In this document: positions 8,895 through 18,366 of the stretch, in pieces
Layout of the letters: each line of letters begins with the position of its first letter
Position numbering within the stretch: the first letter of the stretch is position 1
Assembly: GCA_003224905.1 (NCBI GenBank)
Contig: QIAA01000117.1
Coordinates: 1-38,125 of the forward strand
Origin: Acidobacteriota bacterium
Lineage (GTDB): Bacteria > Acidobacteriota > Terriglobia > Terriglobales > Acidobacteriaceae
Direction: 5' to 3'
DNA length: 38,125 nt
Translations under genes and position numbers: made by a program
Notes under the pieces: model-generated
What the model saw: the letters and a program-made list of their open reading frames with translations, nothing else
Database searches by the model: none
What the model was told of the DNA's origin: nothing

Positions 8895-10325
8895 CTATCT
8901 CCGATTATCTGTTCTGGGTTCGGGATGAATCAGGACGCGGAACAAGTTCGGGAATTCCTGTTTGAAGCGCTTTTCGAGGTCGGTCTGAATGTCGTGCACG
9001 CGGGCGAGCGGTAACTCGTCTGACATGGTGCAGTGGCAAGAGGCGTAGAGGCGGTCGCGAACTCGCTTGACCTCGATGTCATGCATGTCGAGAACTTCGG
9101 GGAATTCCGCGGTGATGGCTTTAATCCGCTTTTCCATCCTGGAGTCGCGCGCCACTTCATCGCCAGCCTCGATGGTGGCCGGTTCGCTCTCGATGTGAGT
9201 GAGGATCGAAGAGATCTCCGGTATGTCACGGCGAATTTCTGACTCGAGTGCGCTGACCTGGTCGTGAGCCTGCTTCAGCGTCAGGTGTTCGTCCATTTCA
9301 AGGTGTTGTTCTACCAGCAGACGCCCTCCTAATTCCTGGACGCTGACATCGTGCACGTTGAGGTTATGGCGGGTGGCGACGGCGCGGACACGATCAAAAA
9401 TGTTTTCGCTACGAAGAGCACGCGGGATCGGGTGAACCACGACGTCAGCATCGGGCAGGACATCATGCACCGCTTGCGTTACGGCATCGGCAACCTGCTC
9501 CGAACGCTGGAAGGTCACATTGCGGGCGAGCCCGATGGACAAATCGGCGAAATACCGGTTCCCGGCGCGGCGAATGCGCACGCGGTCCACTTCGAGCAGG
9601 CCATCGACTTTCCAGGCCGCCGCAATGATCTTGTTGCGGATGCCCGCGGGCGCAGCGTCGAGTAGAGCATCGATGGTTTTGCGCGCGAGACGCCAGCTTA
9701 CGTAAACGACGACGCCGGCAACGAATAATGCGGCGACTGGATCGGCATCGCGCAACCAATCGATGTTCCAGGTGCGACCGAGCATCACGAGTAGCAGGCC
9801 CAGCACTACTACGCCACTCGACCAGATGTCGGTCGAAAAGTGCAGCGCGTCGGCCTCGAGCGCCTGGCTGTCGTATTTGCTGGCGATTCGTCCGAGAGCG
9901 CGGGAGCGCCAAAAGTCCACGATCATGGAGAAGAACATCACGAGGAATGCCGCTACGCTCGGTTCGATATCGACATGGTGAAAGAAGAGGCGCTTAATGG
10001 CCTCGTACACGATCCAGCAGCAAGTGAGCAGAAGCAGGCCAGTCTCGATGAAGGCGGAGAAGTTCTCGATCTTGCCGTGACCGTACTGGTGTTCTGCATC
10101 AGCCGGCTTGTCGGAAACACGCACTGAAAATAATGTGATTATGGCAGCGATGAGATCCAAGAGCGAATGCGCTGCTTCCGATAGAATGCCCAAACTGCCG
10201 GTGGTAACGCCGACAATAATTTTTAGCGCAGTGATCGCAACAGCCGCCAGCACGGAGTTTGCGGCAACCGCGCGCTTTTCCGAACGCATCGAGTCCGGGC
10301 TGTAGACTGCGGACGATCCCGCCAT
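8895..10325 (-). CDS. Cation diffusion facilitator (CDF) transporter with long C-terminus
   Basis: 476 aa. The N-terminal half has the CDF membrane domain, with SLGILSEAAHSLLDL in TM2, the HQYGHGKIENFSA loop and a later ALEADALHFSTD region (A/D-x-HxxxD type zinc sites). The C-terminal half is long, with what look like two successive ferredoxin-like cytoplasmic domains (VDRVRIRRAGNRYFADLSI and later MHDIEVKRVRDRLYASCHC). Members export Zn, Fe, Mn or similar ions by proton antiport. The doubled regulatory tail is longer than in classical ~300-aa CDF proteins. Translationally adjacent to OsmC. Confidence 0.88.
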   Translation of the reverse strand: MAGSSAVYSPDSMRSEKRAVAANSVLAAVAITALKIIVGVTTGSLGILSEAAHSLLDLIAAIITLFSVRVSDKPADAEHQYGHGKIENFSAFIETGLLLLTCCWIVYEAIKRLFFHHVDIEPSVAAFLVMFFSMIVDFWRSRALGRIASKYDSQALEADALHFSTDIWSSGVVVLGLLLVMLGRTWNIDWLRDADPVAALFVAGVVVYVSWRLARKTIDALLDAAPAGIRNKIIAAAWKVDGLLEVDRVRIRRAGNRYFADLSIGLARNVTFQRSEQVADAVTQAVHDVLPDADVVVHPIPRALRSENIFDRVRAVATRHNLNVHDVSVQELGGRLLVEQHLEMDEHLTLKQAHDQVSALESEIRRDIPEISSILTHIESEPATIEAGDEVARDSRMEKRIKAITAEFPEVLDMHDIEVKRVRDRLYASCHCTMSDELPLARVHDIQTDLEKRFKQEFPNLFRVLIHPEPRTDNRR

Positions 10326-10508
10326 GGCGGAATTATAGACGGCGGACCTCGGGCGTCAGGCTCGGACATCAGACGCGGAGAGCCAGATCAGGTGGATTGC
10401 AGCGCGATCGGTCAGCTCAGCATCCGGTAATGGGAGCCGTTCCGAGAGTTCAGGCTGGGCTGTGCTAGGATGCTCGGAACACCGTCACACAAAGGAATTC
10501 TTCAACTC

Positions 10509-11564
10509 ATGCGCTGGGTACTCGTCTACCTTATGTTTGGAGCGCTTGCCTGGGCACAGGCGGCGAAATCGCCAGCCCCACCGCAGAAGCCGGCGGCCAC
10601 GGTCTCAAGCACAAGCACACCGGACACGACACAGGTGCCTCTGACGGCTGCCGTCATCACTATTCCCGGAACATGTGACACGCAAGAGGCTGGCAAAGCG
10701 AAGGCCTCCGACTGCAAGACTGTGATCACGCGAGAAGAATTCGAACAGCTGCTCAATGCAGTGGCTGCGGGTGCTCCGCCAGCCACGCGACGCCAGCTTG
10801 CCACACGTTATGCGAATGGAATCGTCATGGCGCACCAGGCACGCGAAATGGGCCTGGACCAGGGACCGCGCTACGAAGAACTGCTTAAAATCACCCGCAT
10901 TCAGGTGTTGTCTCAGGAACTGGTCAAGCATCTGCAGGAAAAATCCTCGGCGATTTCCGATAAAGAAGTGGAAGACTACTATCACAGCAATGCCCCGGCC
11001 TATCAGGAAGCGGATGTGCAGCGGCTCTACATTCCCCGAACCAAGCAGCCGGATGCCAAAGAGAAGCTGAGTGATGAAGAAGCCAAGAAGCGCGACCAGG
11101 AGTCGCAGGACGCCATGAAGAAAGAGGCGGAGAGCCTACGCGCTCGCGCGGCTGGCGGAGAGGAGATGGACGCACTTCAGAAAGAGGCATCCACAATGGC
11201 GGGCCTGAGCACAAGCACTCCTAACACCAAGCTCGGCAAAGTGCGGCGCACGACGCTTCCTGCAGACCAAAGCTCGGTGATGGATCTGAAAGCCGGCCAA
11301 GTCTCAGAGGTATTTTCCAGTCCCGGCGGATATTTTGTGTACAAGGTGGTGGAAACGAATATGCTGCCTCTGGAAAGAGTGCGCGAGGAGATTCGCGGCA
11401 CGTTGCGCTCGCAAAGGATGAAAGATTCGATGGCGGCGATTCAGCAGGCGTCTACTCCTCAGCTGAACGAGCAGTATTTCGGTGAAGCTCCGGGCACTCC
11501 ACAAGCACCGCCAAAAGGGGAGCTCAAGCCGCCCGCGAAGTCACCGGACTCTGCTCCCAAGTAA
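10509..11564 (+). CDS. PpiC/SurA-type periplasmic peptidyl-prolyl isomerase
   Basis: 351 aa from the ATG at 10509, chosen because it begins directly with a signal peptide (MRWVLVYLMFGALAWAQA); the ATG at 10470 would put a 13-residue polar leader before it. A SurA-N-like helical region holds ITREEFEQLLNAV and QEMGLDQGPRYEELLKITRIQVLSQELVK. The parvulin-like domain lies around residues 150-300 and includes GKVRRTTLPADQSSVMDLKAGQVSEVFSSPGGYFVYKV. It would fold exported proteins in the periplasm. The downstream epimerase ATG follows the TAA directly, so the two are co-transcribed. Confidence 0.82.
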   Translation: MRWVLVYLMFGALAWAQAAKSPAPPQKPAATVSSTSTPDTTQVPLTAAVITIPGTCDTQEAGKAKASDCKTVITREEFEQLLNAVAAGAPPATRRQLATRYANGIVMAHQAREMGLDQGPRYEELLKITRIQVLSQELVKHLQEKSSAISDKEVEDYYHSNAPAYQEADVQRLYIPRTKQPDAKEKLSDEEAKKRDQESQDAMKKEAESLRARAAGGEEMDALQKEASTMAGLSTSTPNTKLGKVRRTTLPADQSSVMDLKAGQVSEVFSSPGGYFVYKVVETNMLPLERVREEIRGTLRSQRMKDSMAAIQQASTPQLNEQYFGEAPGTPQAPPKGELKPPAKSPDSAPK

Positions 11565-12650
11565 ATGCTGGATAACAAGCCAACAGTTCTGATCACGGGG
11601 GTTTCAGGCAATCTCGGGCTTCGCCTTCTTCCTCAATTGACAGAGTTTAACGTGATCGGGGTGGATTTGAAGCCTCCCGAAAGCAACCTTCCTCTTCGCT
11701 TCGAACGAATGGATGTTGGGCAGGAAGAATCGTGCCGGGAACTGTATCTTTTGTGTCGTCAGACGTCTCCCAGTGCGGTTGTTCACCTGGCGTTTGTGAT
11801 CGACCCGGTGCGCAATGGAATCCTGGATGTGCAACGCATGTGGCAGATCAACGTGGCGGGCACAGCGCGCGTGATGGAAGCACTCAGTGAATTGAATCGC
11901 GATGTGAACGTCGTCGAGAAGTTCGTGTTTCCCAGCAGCGTTTCCGTTTATGGATGTGATCTGCGCGGGCCGGTACCTGAGGAGCACCCACTGGGCGCGC
12001 ACACATTACCTTACGCAATTCACAAGATGGAAGCTGACCGGGTCGTGCAGCAGCGCGCTCCTGCGCTGCGCGGGTGCAGTGTCTATACGCTGCGTCCGCA
12101 TATTTTCGCGGGCGCTAGTATGGAGAATTACCTGATTGGCGCTTTTCGCGGGACGCCGAGCGGCGCCAGCGGCCGGGCAGTCAAGATGCGAGCTCAGGGA
12201 AAACGTTTGGCGTGCATGCTGCCTCACGGCAGGCGCTATCTGGAAAACCGCATCCAGTTTGTGCACGTGGACGACATGGGCCGGCTCATCAAACATATTC
12301 TGTGCAAGACCGAACCTGAGTCTCAGCGGTTGACGATCTTCAATGTCGCAGGCAGAGGCGAACCGTTGACGTTCGAACAGTGCATTGCGATCGCAAAGGC
12401 AACTCTCCGGCGTGTGCCGGGACAAGCGGCTTTCCGGCTCGTGCTGCGAGTGCTCTGGGAGCTTGGTATCTCAGCCATTCCACCGGAAGCGGCGCCCTAC
12501 ATGACGGGCGAGTACATTATGAGCACGGAGCGGCTACGAAGATTTCTGGGCGACCACTATGAAGACGTGATCCGCTACACGATTAGCGACGCTTTTGCCG
12601 ATTGTTTCAAAACAGAAGACCGTCTCGTTGCGCAATCGGCGACGGGTTAG
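11565..12650 (+). CDS. NAD-dependent epimerase/dehydratase
   Basis: 361 aa extended short-chain dehydrogenase. The Rossmann signature GVSGNLG is at residues ~13-19, the SSVSVYG catalytic Ser region follows, and YAIHK gives the Tyr-Lys pair. Family members act on nucleotide sugars or similar substrates; which one is not clear here. Start codon abuts the TAA of the foldase gene with no spacer, so translation is probably coupled. A CGCAAAG repeat follows the stop. Confidence 0.82.
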   Translation: MLDNKPTVLITGVSGNLGLRLLPQLTEFNVIGVDLKPPESNLPLRFERMDVGQEESCRELYLLCRQTSPSAVVHLAFVIDPVRNGILDVQRMWQINVAGTARVMEALSELNRDVNVVEKFVFPSSVSVYGCDLRGPVPEEHPLGAHTLPYAIHKMEADRVVQQRAPALRGCSVYTLRPHIFAGASMENYLIGAFRGTPSGASGRAVKMRAQGKRLACMLPHGRRYLENRIQFVHVDDMGRLIKHILCKTEPESQRLTIFNVAGRGEPLTFEQCIAIAKATLRRVPGQAAFRLVLRVLWELGISAIPPEAAPYMTGEYIMSTERLRRFLGDHYEDVIRYTISDAFADCFKTEDRLVAQSATG

Positions 12651-12680
12651 GGGATGGAAGTCCTCTGGCTTCCAGGACCT

Positions 12681-12707
12681 TGAACCGCAAAGGGCGCAAA
12701 GAAATCG
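12681..12707 (+). repeat. CGCAAAG-unit dispersed repeat, copy 5
   Basis: TGAACCGCAAAGGGCGCAAA is the shortest of the five copies. It lies between the convergent epimerase and ubiE genes. Confidence 0.55.
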
Positions 12708-12734
12708 CAGCTCTGAATCGGGACATTTTTCCCG

Positions 12735-13499
12735 CTATTTCTTCGCGCGATAGAGCCCAGCGATACCGAACGTATAGGGCCGCCACGAAGCTTCTCGGAA
12801 TCCCGCCTGGCGGATGGAGTTCAGGAGGCGCTGAGGTTCCGGGAAACGAGCAACCGAGGCGGGCAGATAATTGTAGGGACCTTTCACGCCGGATACCACG
12901 ACCCCAACTGCCGGTAGCACTCGCTTGAAGTACAGACGATACATTTTTCCAAGCAATCCCGTGGGTTCGCCAAATTCCAGAATTCCACATTCACCTTCAG
13001 GACGCAGGACGCGCAGAATCTCGCGCAATCCGGCTTCGTAATTTGCGAGATTACGGAATCCGAATGCACAAGTAACGAGATCGAAACTGGACTCAGGAAA
13101 GGGCAAGGATAGAGCATCAGCTTCGATCCAGCGGAGGGTAGGTCCCACCGCTTTAACAGCTGCTCGCTGCAGCATGGCGTGGGAGAAGTCGGCGCCAATG
13201 ATCTTGGCATCCGCTCGCGCTGCCTGACGGCGGAGAGCAAGAGACAAATCTCCAGTGCCGCAGCACAAGTCAAGCACTTGTGAGTGCGGGCGGCGAAGAA
13301 TATGCGCGAATGTTTTGGCTGTTGTCCTACGCCACAGACGATCAACGTTAAAGGAGAGAAGATGATTCAGCAGATCGTAGCGCGGCGCAATCGAAGTGAA
13401 CATCGCGCGTATGGCACGCGCGGTGGAAACGGAATCAGCCGCTCCTTCGGGCGTGGCCCCGATGACATCGCTGTTACTCTGCTGTGCAGGTTTGCTCAA
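12735..13499 (-). CDS. ubiE: Demethylmenaquinone / ubiquinone C-methyltransferase
   Basis: 254 aa UbiE/MenG family. It performs the last SAM-dependent C-methylation of (demethyl)menaquinone at the membrane. Marks: IAPRYDLLNHLLSFNVDRLWRR near the N-terminus, SAM motif I VLDLCCGTGDLSLAL, ADFSHAMLQRA, and the family box FGFRNLANYEAGLREILRVLRPEG. The start is a TTG at 13499; no in-frame ATG exists before the conserved region. Acidobacteria usually use menaquinone, so MenG is the likely role. Confidence 0.88.
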   Translation of the reverse strand: MSKPAQQSNSDVIGATPEGAADSVSTARAIRAMFTSIAPRYDLLNHLLSFNVDRLWRRTTAKTFAHILRRPHSQVLDLCCGTGDLSLALRRQAARADAKIIGADFSHAMLQRAAVKAVGPTLRWIEADALSLPFPESSFDLVTCAFGFRNLANYEAGLREILRVLRPEGECGILEFGEPTGLLGKMYRLYFKRVLPAVGVVVSGVKGPYNYLPASVARFPEPQRLLNSIRQAGFREASWRPYTFGIAGLYRAKK

Positions 13500-13620
13500 G
13501 GTTTAGTGATAATGCTGCAAACGAGGCAAAATCGCGATAGGTCAGGACAAAAGCAAAATGCATAGCTCCTTCGGCCTCGCTACGCTCGGTCTCAGGATAA
13601 CAATGGACATATTGTCGGGA

Positions 13621-14730
13621 TCATGCTTTGGAAACTCGTTTCAGCTCGTCCATAGCTTCCAGCACCAGTTTGTCCGGCACATCGCTGGCGATCTCGACTC
13701 TTCCGATTTCGCGGGGAAGGACAAAGTGTAGCTTGCCGTTGCGGGTCTTTTTGTCGGTCTGAAGCAAGTTCAGAATGCTTCGCCTGTTGACGCTGACGCT
13801 TGGCAACGGCCCAAGCCTGAGCACGGCGTCTCTGACGCGGCTTGCGGCTTCCTGATCGATCCGGTCGGTTGCGACAGAGATGTCCGTGGCCGCGATCATT
13901 CCCCACGCGACAGCTTCGCCGTGCAGAAATTGCCGGTAGGCGGTCTCTGCTTCCAGCGCGTGGCCGATCGTGTGACCGAAGTTGAGTATTCGACGGAGGC
14001 CGCTCTCGCGCTCATCGCTCGACACAACCTCTGCCTTTAATTTGACGGATTCTGCAATTACCCACTCGAGCTTGGCGGGATTACGCCGCAGCTTCTTAGG
14101 ATCTGTGTTGGCCAGGAAGTCAAACAGCGCGGGATTGCCGATTACGCCGCACTTGATCGATTCATAGAGTCCTGCGCGGAATTCGCGCTCAGGCAAGGTG
14201 GTCAGCACTACGGGATCAATCAACACGGCACGTGGCTGGTGGAACGTGCCGAGAAGATTCTTGCCGGTGCGAAGATTCACTCCTGTCTTGCCGCCGATGG
14301 AGGCGTCCACTTGCGCGAGGACGGTAGTCGGAATTTGCACCACATTTACTCCACGCATATACAGCGACGCGAGCAGGCCCGCGACATCGCCCACTACTCC
14401 ACCGCCAAACGCGAGAATTACAGAGCTTCGATCGGCACCCGATTGTGCTAATTTTTCAGCCAGTTTTTCGACAGTGGCGAGGCGCTTGTACCGCTCGCCA
14501 TCGGGCATGTCGATAAGGCGGGGTTCAAAACCTGCGGTCGTCAGGGATTGAATGAGCACCTTTGCCCAGCGCCGCCGGACGCGCGGAACGGTAACTACAA
14601 ACATCTGGTGCGAAGCGAGGGACGAATCGGCGAGCAGTTCCCGGAGAAAGTTCCCTGCCTTCGTCAGGATTCCGCTCTCAATCACAGCCTCATAAGGCCG
14701 AGGCTGCACCGATACTGTGAGGCGCGTCAT
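13621..14730 (-). CDS. aroB: 3-dehydroquinate synthase
   Basis: 369 aa, usual length. It converts DAHP to 3-dehydroquinate, the second shikimate step, with NAD and a divalent metal. Visible signatures: VILAFGGGVVGDVAGLLAS, MRGVNVVQIPTTVLAQVDASIGGKTGVN, GKNLLGTFHQP, and metal-ligand histidines in the region LNFGHTIGHALE and FLHGEAVAWGM. No other shikimate genes are adjacent. It has 32 bases to terC upstream, possibly the same transcript. Confidence 0.95.
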   Translation of the reverse strand: MTRLTVSVQPRPYEAVIESGILTKAGNFLRELLADSSLASHQMFVVTVPRVRRRWAKVLIQSLTTAGFEPRLIDMPDGERYKRLATVEKLAEKLAQSGADRSSVILAFGGGVVGDVAGLLASLYMRGVNVVQIPTTVLAQVDASIGGKTGVNLRTGKNLLGTFHQPRAVLIDPVVLTTLPEREFRAGLYESIKCGVIGNPALFDFLANTDPKKLRRNPAKLEWVIAESVKLKAEVVSSDERESGLRRILNFGHTIGHALEAETAYRQFLHGEAVAWGMIAATDISVATDRIDQEAASRVRDAVLRLGPLPSVSVNRRSILNLLQTDKKTRNGKLHFVLPREIGRVEIASDVPDKLVLEAMDELKRVSKA

Positions 14731-14762
14731 GCGTCCACATCATAACGTAATCAGTAGCTGGC

Positions 14763-15680
14763 CTAGGATTCCTGAGATTCGCGCTTCTGCGGGTGAATCA
14801 GCGAGGCCAGCACCGAGACGATCAGAATCCCGGCGACGATGCCTAACGCCAGTTCGGTAGGGAGTTCGATGTAATGAGAGCCGAGCATCTTGGCTCCCAC
14901 AAAGATCAGCACCAGTGCGAGGCCGTAATGAAGGTAATGGAACAACTCCATCATTCCTGCCAGGGCGAAATACATGGAACGCAAACCCAGAATCGCGAAC
15001 ACGTTCGAGGTGTAAACGATGAAGGCGTTCAAGGTGATTGCCAGGATCGCGGGGATTGAATCGACGGCGAACAGCACGTCCGTGGTCTCGACCACCAGAA
15101 GCACGATGAAAAGAGGCGTGGCATACAACCCTGGCTGGCGGACGAAGAACTTGTTTCCTACATAGTCCTTGGTTACCGGCATCCATTTGCGGAACAGGCG
15201 CAAGAGCGGGTTGCGTTCGGGATGAATCTCCGCTTCCTGCTGCCTGAACAGCTTGATTCCGCTGTACACGAGCAAGGCTCCGAAGGCGTAGATGATCCAT
15301 TCGAATTTGCTGATCAGCCCGACCCCGACGAGGATAAAAACCGCGCGCATCACGAGCGCGCCAAGAATGCCCCAAAACAGCACTTTGTGCTGGTGAGTGG
15401 ATGGGACGCGGAAATAACGGAATATCAACAAAAAGACAAAAAGATTATCGATACTCAGCGAAAGCTCGATTACATATCCGGTAATGAATTGAAGGCTGGC
15501 TCCCCGGCCATGCCAGTAATACACGATGACGGCGAAGACCGCTGCCAGGCCGATCCACAAGCCGCTCCACATCAGCGCCTCGCGAAATTTAACCGTGTGC
15601 GCGCGCCGATGGAAGACAACCAGGTCCAGAGCCAACATCGTGAGGACAAAGACGTTGAACAGAATCCAGAAGAGGATCAA
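14763..15680 (-). CDS. TerC/Alx family membrane protein
   Basis: 305 aa with about nine TM segments. TerC-family marks are ELSLSIDNLFVFLLIF in the first half and VVETTDVLFAVDSIPAILAIT in the second, carrying the conserved acidic residues of the putative metal path. Alx-type members export manganese; tellurite resistance is the older name. It is divergent from uvrC with only 79 bases between, too short for the yybP-type riboswitch that often precedes such genes. Confidence 0.88.
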   Translation of the reverse strand: MILFWILFNVFVLTMLALDLVVFHRRAHTVKFREALMWSGLWIGLAAVFAVIVYYWHGRGASLQFITGYVIELSLSIDNLFVFLLIFRYFRVPSTHQHKVLFWGILGALVMRAVFILVGVGLISKFEWIIYAFGALLVYSGIKLFRQQEAEIHPERNPLLRLFRKWMPVTKDYVGNKFFVRQPGLYATPLFIVLLVVETTDVLFAVDSIPAILAITLNAFIVYTSNVFAILGLRSMYFALAGMMELFHYLHYGLALVLIFVGAKMLGSHYIELPTELALGIVAGILIVSVLASLIHPQKRESQES

Positions 15681-15759
15681 ATGGCCGCCTGGCAGATGAT
15701 GTCCGCTGCTAAGTAACAGCCTAAACGCCAGCAGGCACTTTCCATTAAAATTTTTATAG

Positions 15760-17676
15760 ATGGATCTTCACGCGAAAATTCGGACCTTGCCTACCACGGC
15801 CGGCGTGTATCTGTACAAGAACGCCGAAGGCGAGGTCATCTACGTTGGCAAGGCGAAGAACCTGCGCAGCCGCGTGTCGTCATATTTCCACGAGGGACGT
15901 GTCGAGGACGCCAAAACCGGCACGCTGGTGCGTGAAGCGGTCGACGTGGACTACATCATCGTCGCCAATAATAAGGAGGCGCTGGCTCTCGAGAACCACC
16001 TCATCAAGCAAAAGAAGCCACGATTCAACATCCTGCTCAGGGATGATAAGACCTATCCGTACATAAAGCTGACGATCAGCGAACGATTTCCGCGCGTCTA
16101 TGTCACACGCCGACTGCGGAAAGATGGCAGCGTCTACTACGGGCCATATTTCCCTGCCAACCTGGCCTACCGGATCGTGGATTTGATTCACAGGCACTTT
16201 CTGATTCCCTCGTGCAAGGTCGACCTCAACCGTTACCATCCGCGTCCGTGCCTGCAGTACTACATCAAGCGCTGTGTGGGACCTTGCGTTGAGGGTTATG
16301 TCACGCCGGAGTCGTATCAGGAGTCGGTACGCGATGTGAAATTATTCCTGGAAGGACGGCAGACCGATCTTTCGCGCAGTCTCCGCCAGCGTATGGATAA
16401 AGCGGCTCAAGATCAGGAATACGAACGCGCTGCCAAGTGCCGTGACCTGATTTCCACGGTAGAGCAACTGCAGGAAAAACAGCGTATCGCCTCGGTAGAA
16501 GGCGATGACGCCGATGTCTTCGGCTACCACTACGAAAACGGCATGCTGGCGGTAAACCTCTTCCACGTGCGCGGCGGCCGCGTGCTGGACCGGCGCGAAT
16601 TCTTCTGGGATGAATTGCCAGAACTGGACTCGCGCGCCGCTGATGATTCTCGAGTAGGGACGGTCGTCCCCAACCCAGTCGAGCAGAGGCCGGCAGACAA
16701 CGGCACGGAAAACGTGGCGGATGCGTTTGATCCCGGAATGTTCTTTTCCTCTCTCCTGACGCAGCTCTACATCGGGCAACCCTACGTTCCACGCAATATT
16801 TTCGTGCCGGTGGACTTTGAAGACCGCACGATGCTGGAGGAGGGACTTTCAGACCAGATGGCGGGCGAGGGCGCCCGCCCTACACGGGTACATATTACGG
16901 TTCCCCAGCGCGGGGATAAACGTGCGTTGATTGATCTGGCGGGCAACAATGCGAAGCAGTCCTACGACCAGCGTTTTCGGGTGATGAAACCGAACACCCG
17001 GGCCATTCAGGAAGCCTTGCAGGACTCGCTGGGCTTGCCCGAACTGCCGCGCCGCATCGAGTGCTTCGATATCTCTCACATTCAGGGTGCGGAGACGGTA
17101 GCCTCCATGGTCGTTTGGGAAGACGGGCAGATGAAGAAGTCTGATTACCGCAAATTCATAATTCGTAGCGTCGATGGTGTCGATGACTTTGCTTCGATGC
17201 GCGAGGTGGTGACGCGCCGCTACACGCGCGTCCGGGATGAAAAGAAGAAATTGCCCAGCCTGGTTTTGATCGATGGCGGGCTAGGCCAGCTACATGCTGC
17301 AGCTGAAGCCCTGGAATCCCTGGAGATCATCAACCAGTCACTAGCCGCCATCGCAAAACGCGAAGAGATTATCTACGTATGCGGACAGGAGGATGATCCT
17401 GTGGTTCTTGATCATCACTCTCCGGTGCTGCATCTGGTGCAAATGGTTCGCGATGAAGCGCACAGGTTCGCTGTAACCTTTCACCGCAAGCGCCGCCAGA
17501 TTCGCGACCGCTCCACCGAACTGCGCCAGATTCCAGGAGTGGGCGAGCACACCACTCGCCGCCTGCTCGAACATTTCGGCAGCATTCAGGCCGTAAAACA
17601 GGCGGATGCGGCGGCGCTATCGTCGGTGGTGACTCGCACGCAGGCGGAGGCGATCATGAGCCACTTCCGGAAATAG
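15760..17676 (+). CDS. uvrC: Excinuclease ABC subunit C
   Basis: 638 aa. It makes both incisions in nucleotide-excision repair after loading by UvrA2B. Domains: GIY-YIG nuclease at residues ~14-92 (GVYLYKNAEGEVIYVGKAKN), the Cys-containing PCLQYYIKRCVGPC segment, a UVR/UvrB-binding helix around 205-240, an RNase H-like nuclease domain (CFDISHIQGAETVASMVVW and VLIDGGLGQL), and tandem helix-hairpin-helix at the C-terminus (LRQIPGVGEHTTRRLLEHFGS). A variable insert lies at ~290-330. The sequence just before the ATG is AT-rich (ATTAAAATTTTTATAG). Confidence 0.95.
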   Translation: MDLHAKIRTLPTTAGVYLYKNAEGEVIYVGKAKNLRSRVSSYFHEGRVEDAKTGTLVREAVDVDYIIVANNKEALALENHLIKQKKPRFNILLRDDKTYPYIKLTISERFPRVYVTRRLRKDGSVYYGPYFPANLAYRIVDLIHRHFLIPSCKVDLNRYHPRPCLQYYIKRCVGPCVEGYVTPESYQESVRDVKLFLEGRQTDLSRSLRQRMDKAAQDQEYERAAKCRDLISTVEQLQEKQRIASVEGDDADVFGYHYENGMLAVNLFHVRGGRVLDRREFFWDELPELDSRAADDSRVGTVVPNPVEQRPADNGTENVADAFDPGMFFSSLLTQLYIGQPYVPRNIFVPVDFEDRTMLEEGLSDQMAGEGARPTRVHITVPQRGDKRALIDLAGNNAKQSYDQRFRVMKPNTRAIQEALQDSLGLPELPRRIECFDISHIQGAETVASMVVWEDGQMKKSDYRKFIIRSVDGVDDFASMREVVTRRYTRVRDEKKKLPSLVLIDGGLGQLHAAAEALESLEIINQSLAAIAKREEIIYVCGQEDDPVVLDHHSPVLHLVQMVRDEAHRFAVTFHRKRRQIRDRSTELRQIPGVGEHTTRRLLEHFGSIQAVKQADAAALSSVVTRTQAEAIMSHFRK

Positions 17677-17766
17677 ATTGGTAGGATCCGATAGATGAGG
17701 TGCAATCTCCGCAAATCTACTGATCTCTGGGGCTTTTGCAGGTTACTGAAAAGAGGGGCTCAATTA

Positions 17767-18152
17767 TGGTGGAGGCGGCGGGAGTTGAACCCGCGTCCGA
17801 AAATGTTACTGGTCAAGAGACTACATGCGTAGTCACGTTCGCGGCCCTCGGCATCAAGCGTTTCCGCTTAACCCCAGGACGTTCGCGGCGCGCGCTCAGA
17901 ACGGACAAGAAACGCGATCCGCTAGCCTGAAGATCTCGTCGCGAAAGCCCAGACGTAGCCTTCACAACCAGCCCGCTGTGCGACGCCCTTCGGAGGCCCA
18001 CGGGCGAAACCTCCTCGGACGGCTACTTAAATCAATTAAGCAGCGTATGCCATTTCTTGATTGGCAATTATCATTGTGCACGCGATTACGGGTGTGTGCA
18101 CCCCGGCATGCCTCTTGGCCGCAAGCATCTCCGTCGAAGCCGTGACGCCCCC
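17767..18152 (-). ncRNA. ssrA: Transfer-messenger RNA (one-piece tmRNA)
   Basis: 386 nt. The 5' end GGGGGCG pairs fully, with one G-U, with CGCCTCC before the encoded 3' ACCA (17767). The T-arm GCGGGTTCAACTCCCGC is intact. The tag frame is at 18065-18036: GCC AAT CAA GAA ATG GCA TAC GCT GCT TAA, giving (A)ANQEMAYAA, which ends in the AA typical of ClpXP/ClpA degrons. It rescues stalled ribosomes together with SmpB, which is not in this window. The linear order is 5' half, tag, pseudoknots, 3' half, so it is the standard non-permuted form. Confidence 0.95.
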
Positions 18153-18180
18153 ATTGTGGGTTGGACCGTTCAAAGAGCCA

Positions 18181-18210
18181 CTTCCAATCTAGGGTTGCCA
18201 GCATTGGAAG
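18181..18210. repeat. 8-bp inverted repeat just upstream of ssrA
   Basis: CTTCCAAT (18181-18188) and ATTGGAAG (18203-18210) form a perfect palindrome with a 14-base spacer. It begins 29 bases upstream of the tmRNA 5' end, so it could be an operator or chance. The remaining gap to 18366 shows nothing else. Confidence 0.35.
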
Positions 18211-18366
18211 TCAAACACTTGATTAGATGCCGAAGGACATGCACGGTCGCACAGGGATCGGGGCGACTGCCAGCCCAATACGGTTCCCCACCCTTTGGAG
18301 CCTGCCCTAAACGGGGCCGACGGGGTTAATCTCGACGAATCCTGCGAAGCACCACCGATCCCGCCG

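Noticed and set aside
13566..13605. Short promoter-like or regulatory site between ubiE and aroB
   Set aside because: The phrase is the widespread CTCGCTACGCTCGGTCTCAG type filler repeat, not a regulatory motif.
15681..15759. yybP-ykoY manganese riboswitch upstream of terC
   Set aside because: Only 79 bases separate terC and uvrC, and I see no conserved riboswitch core.
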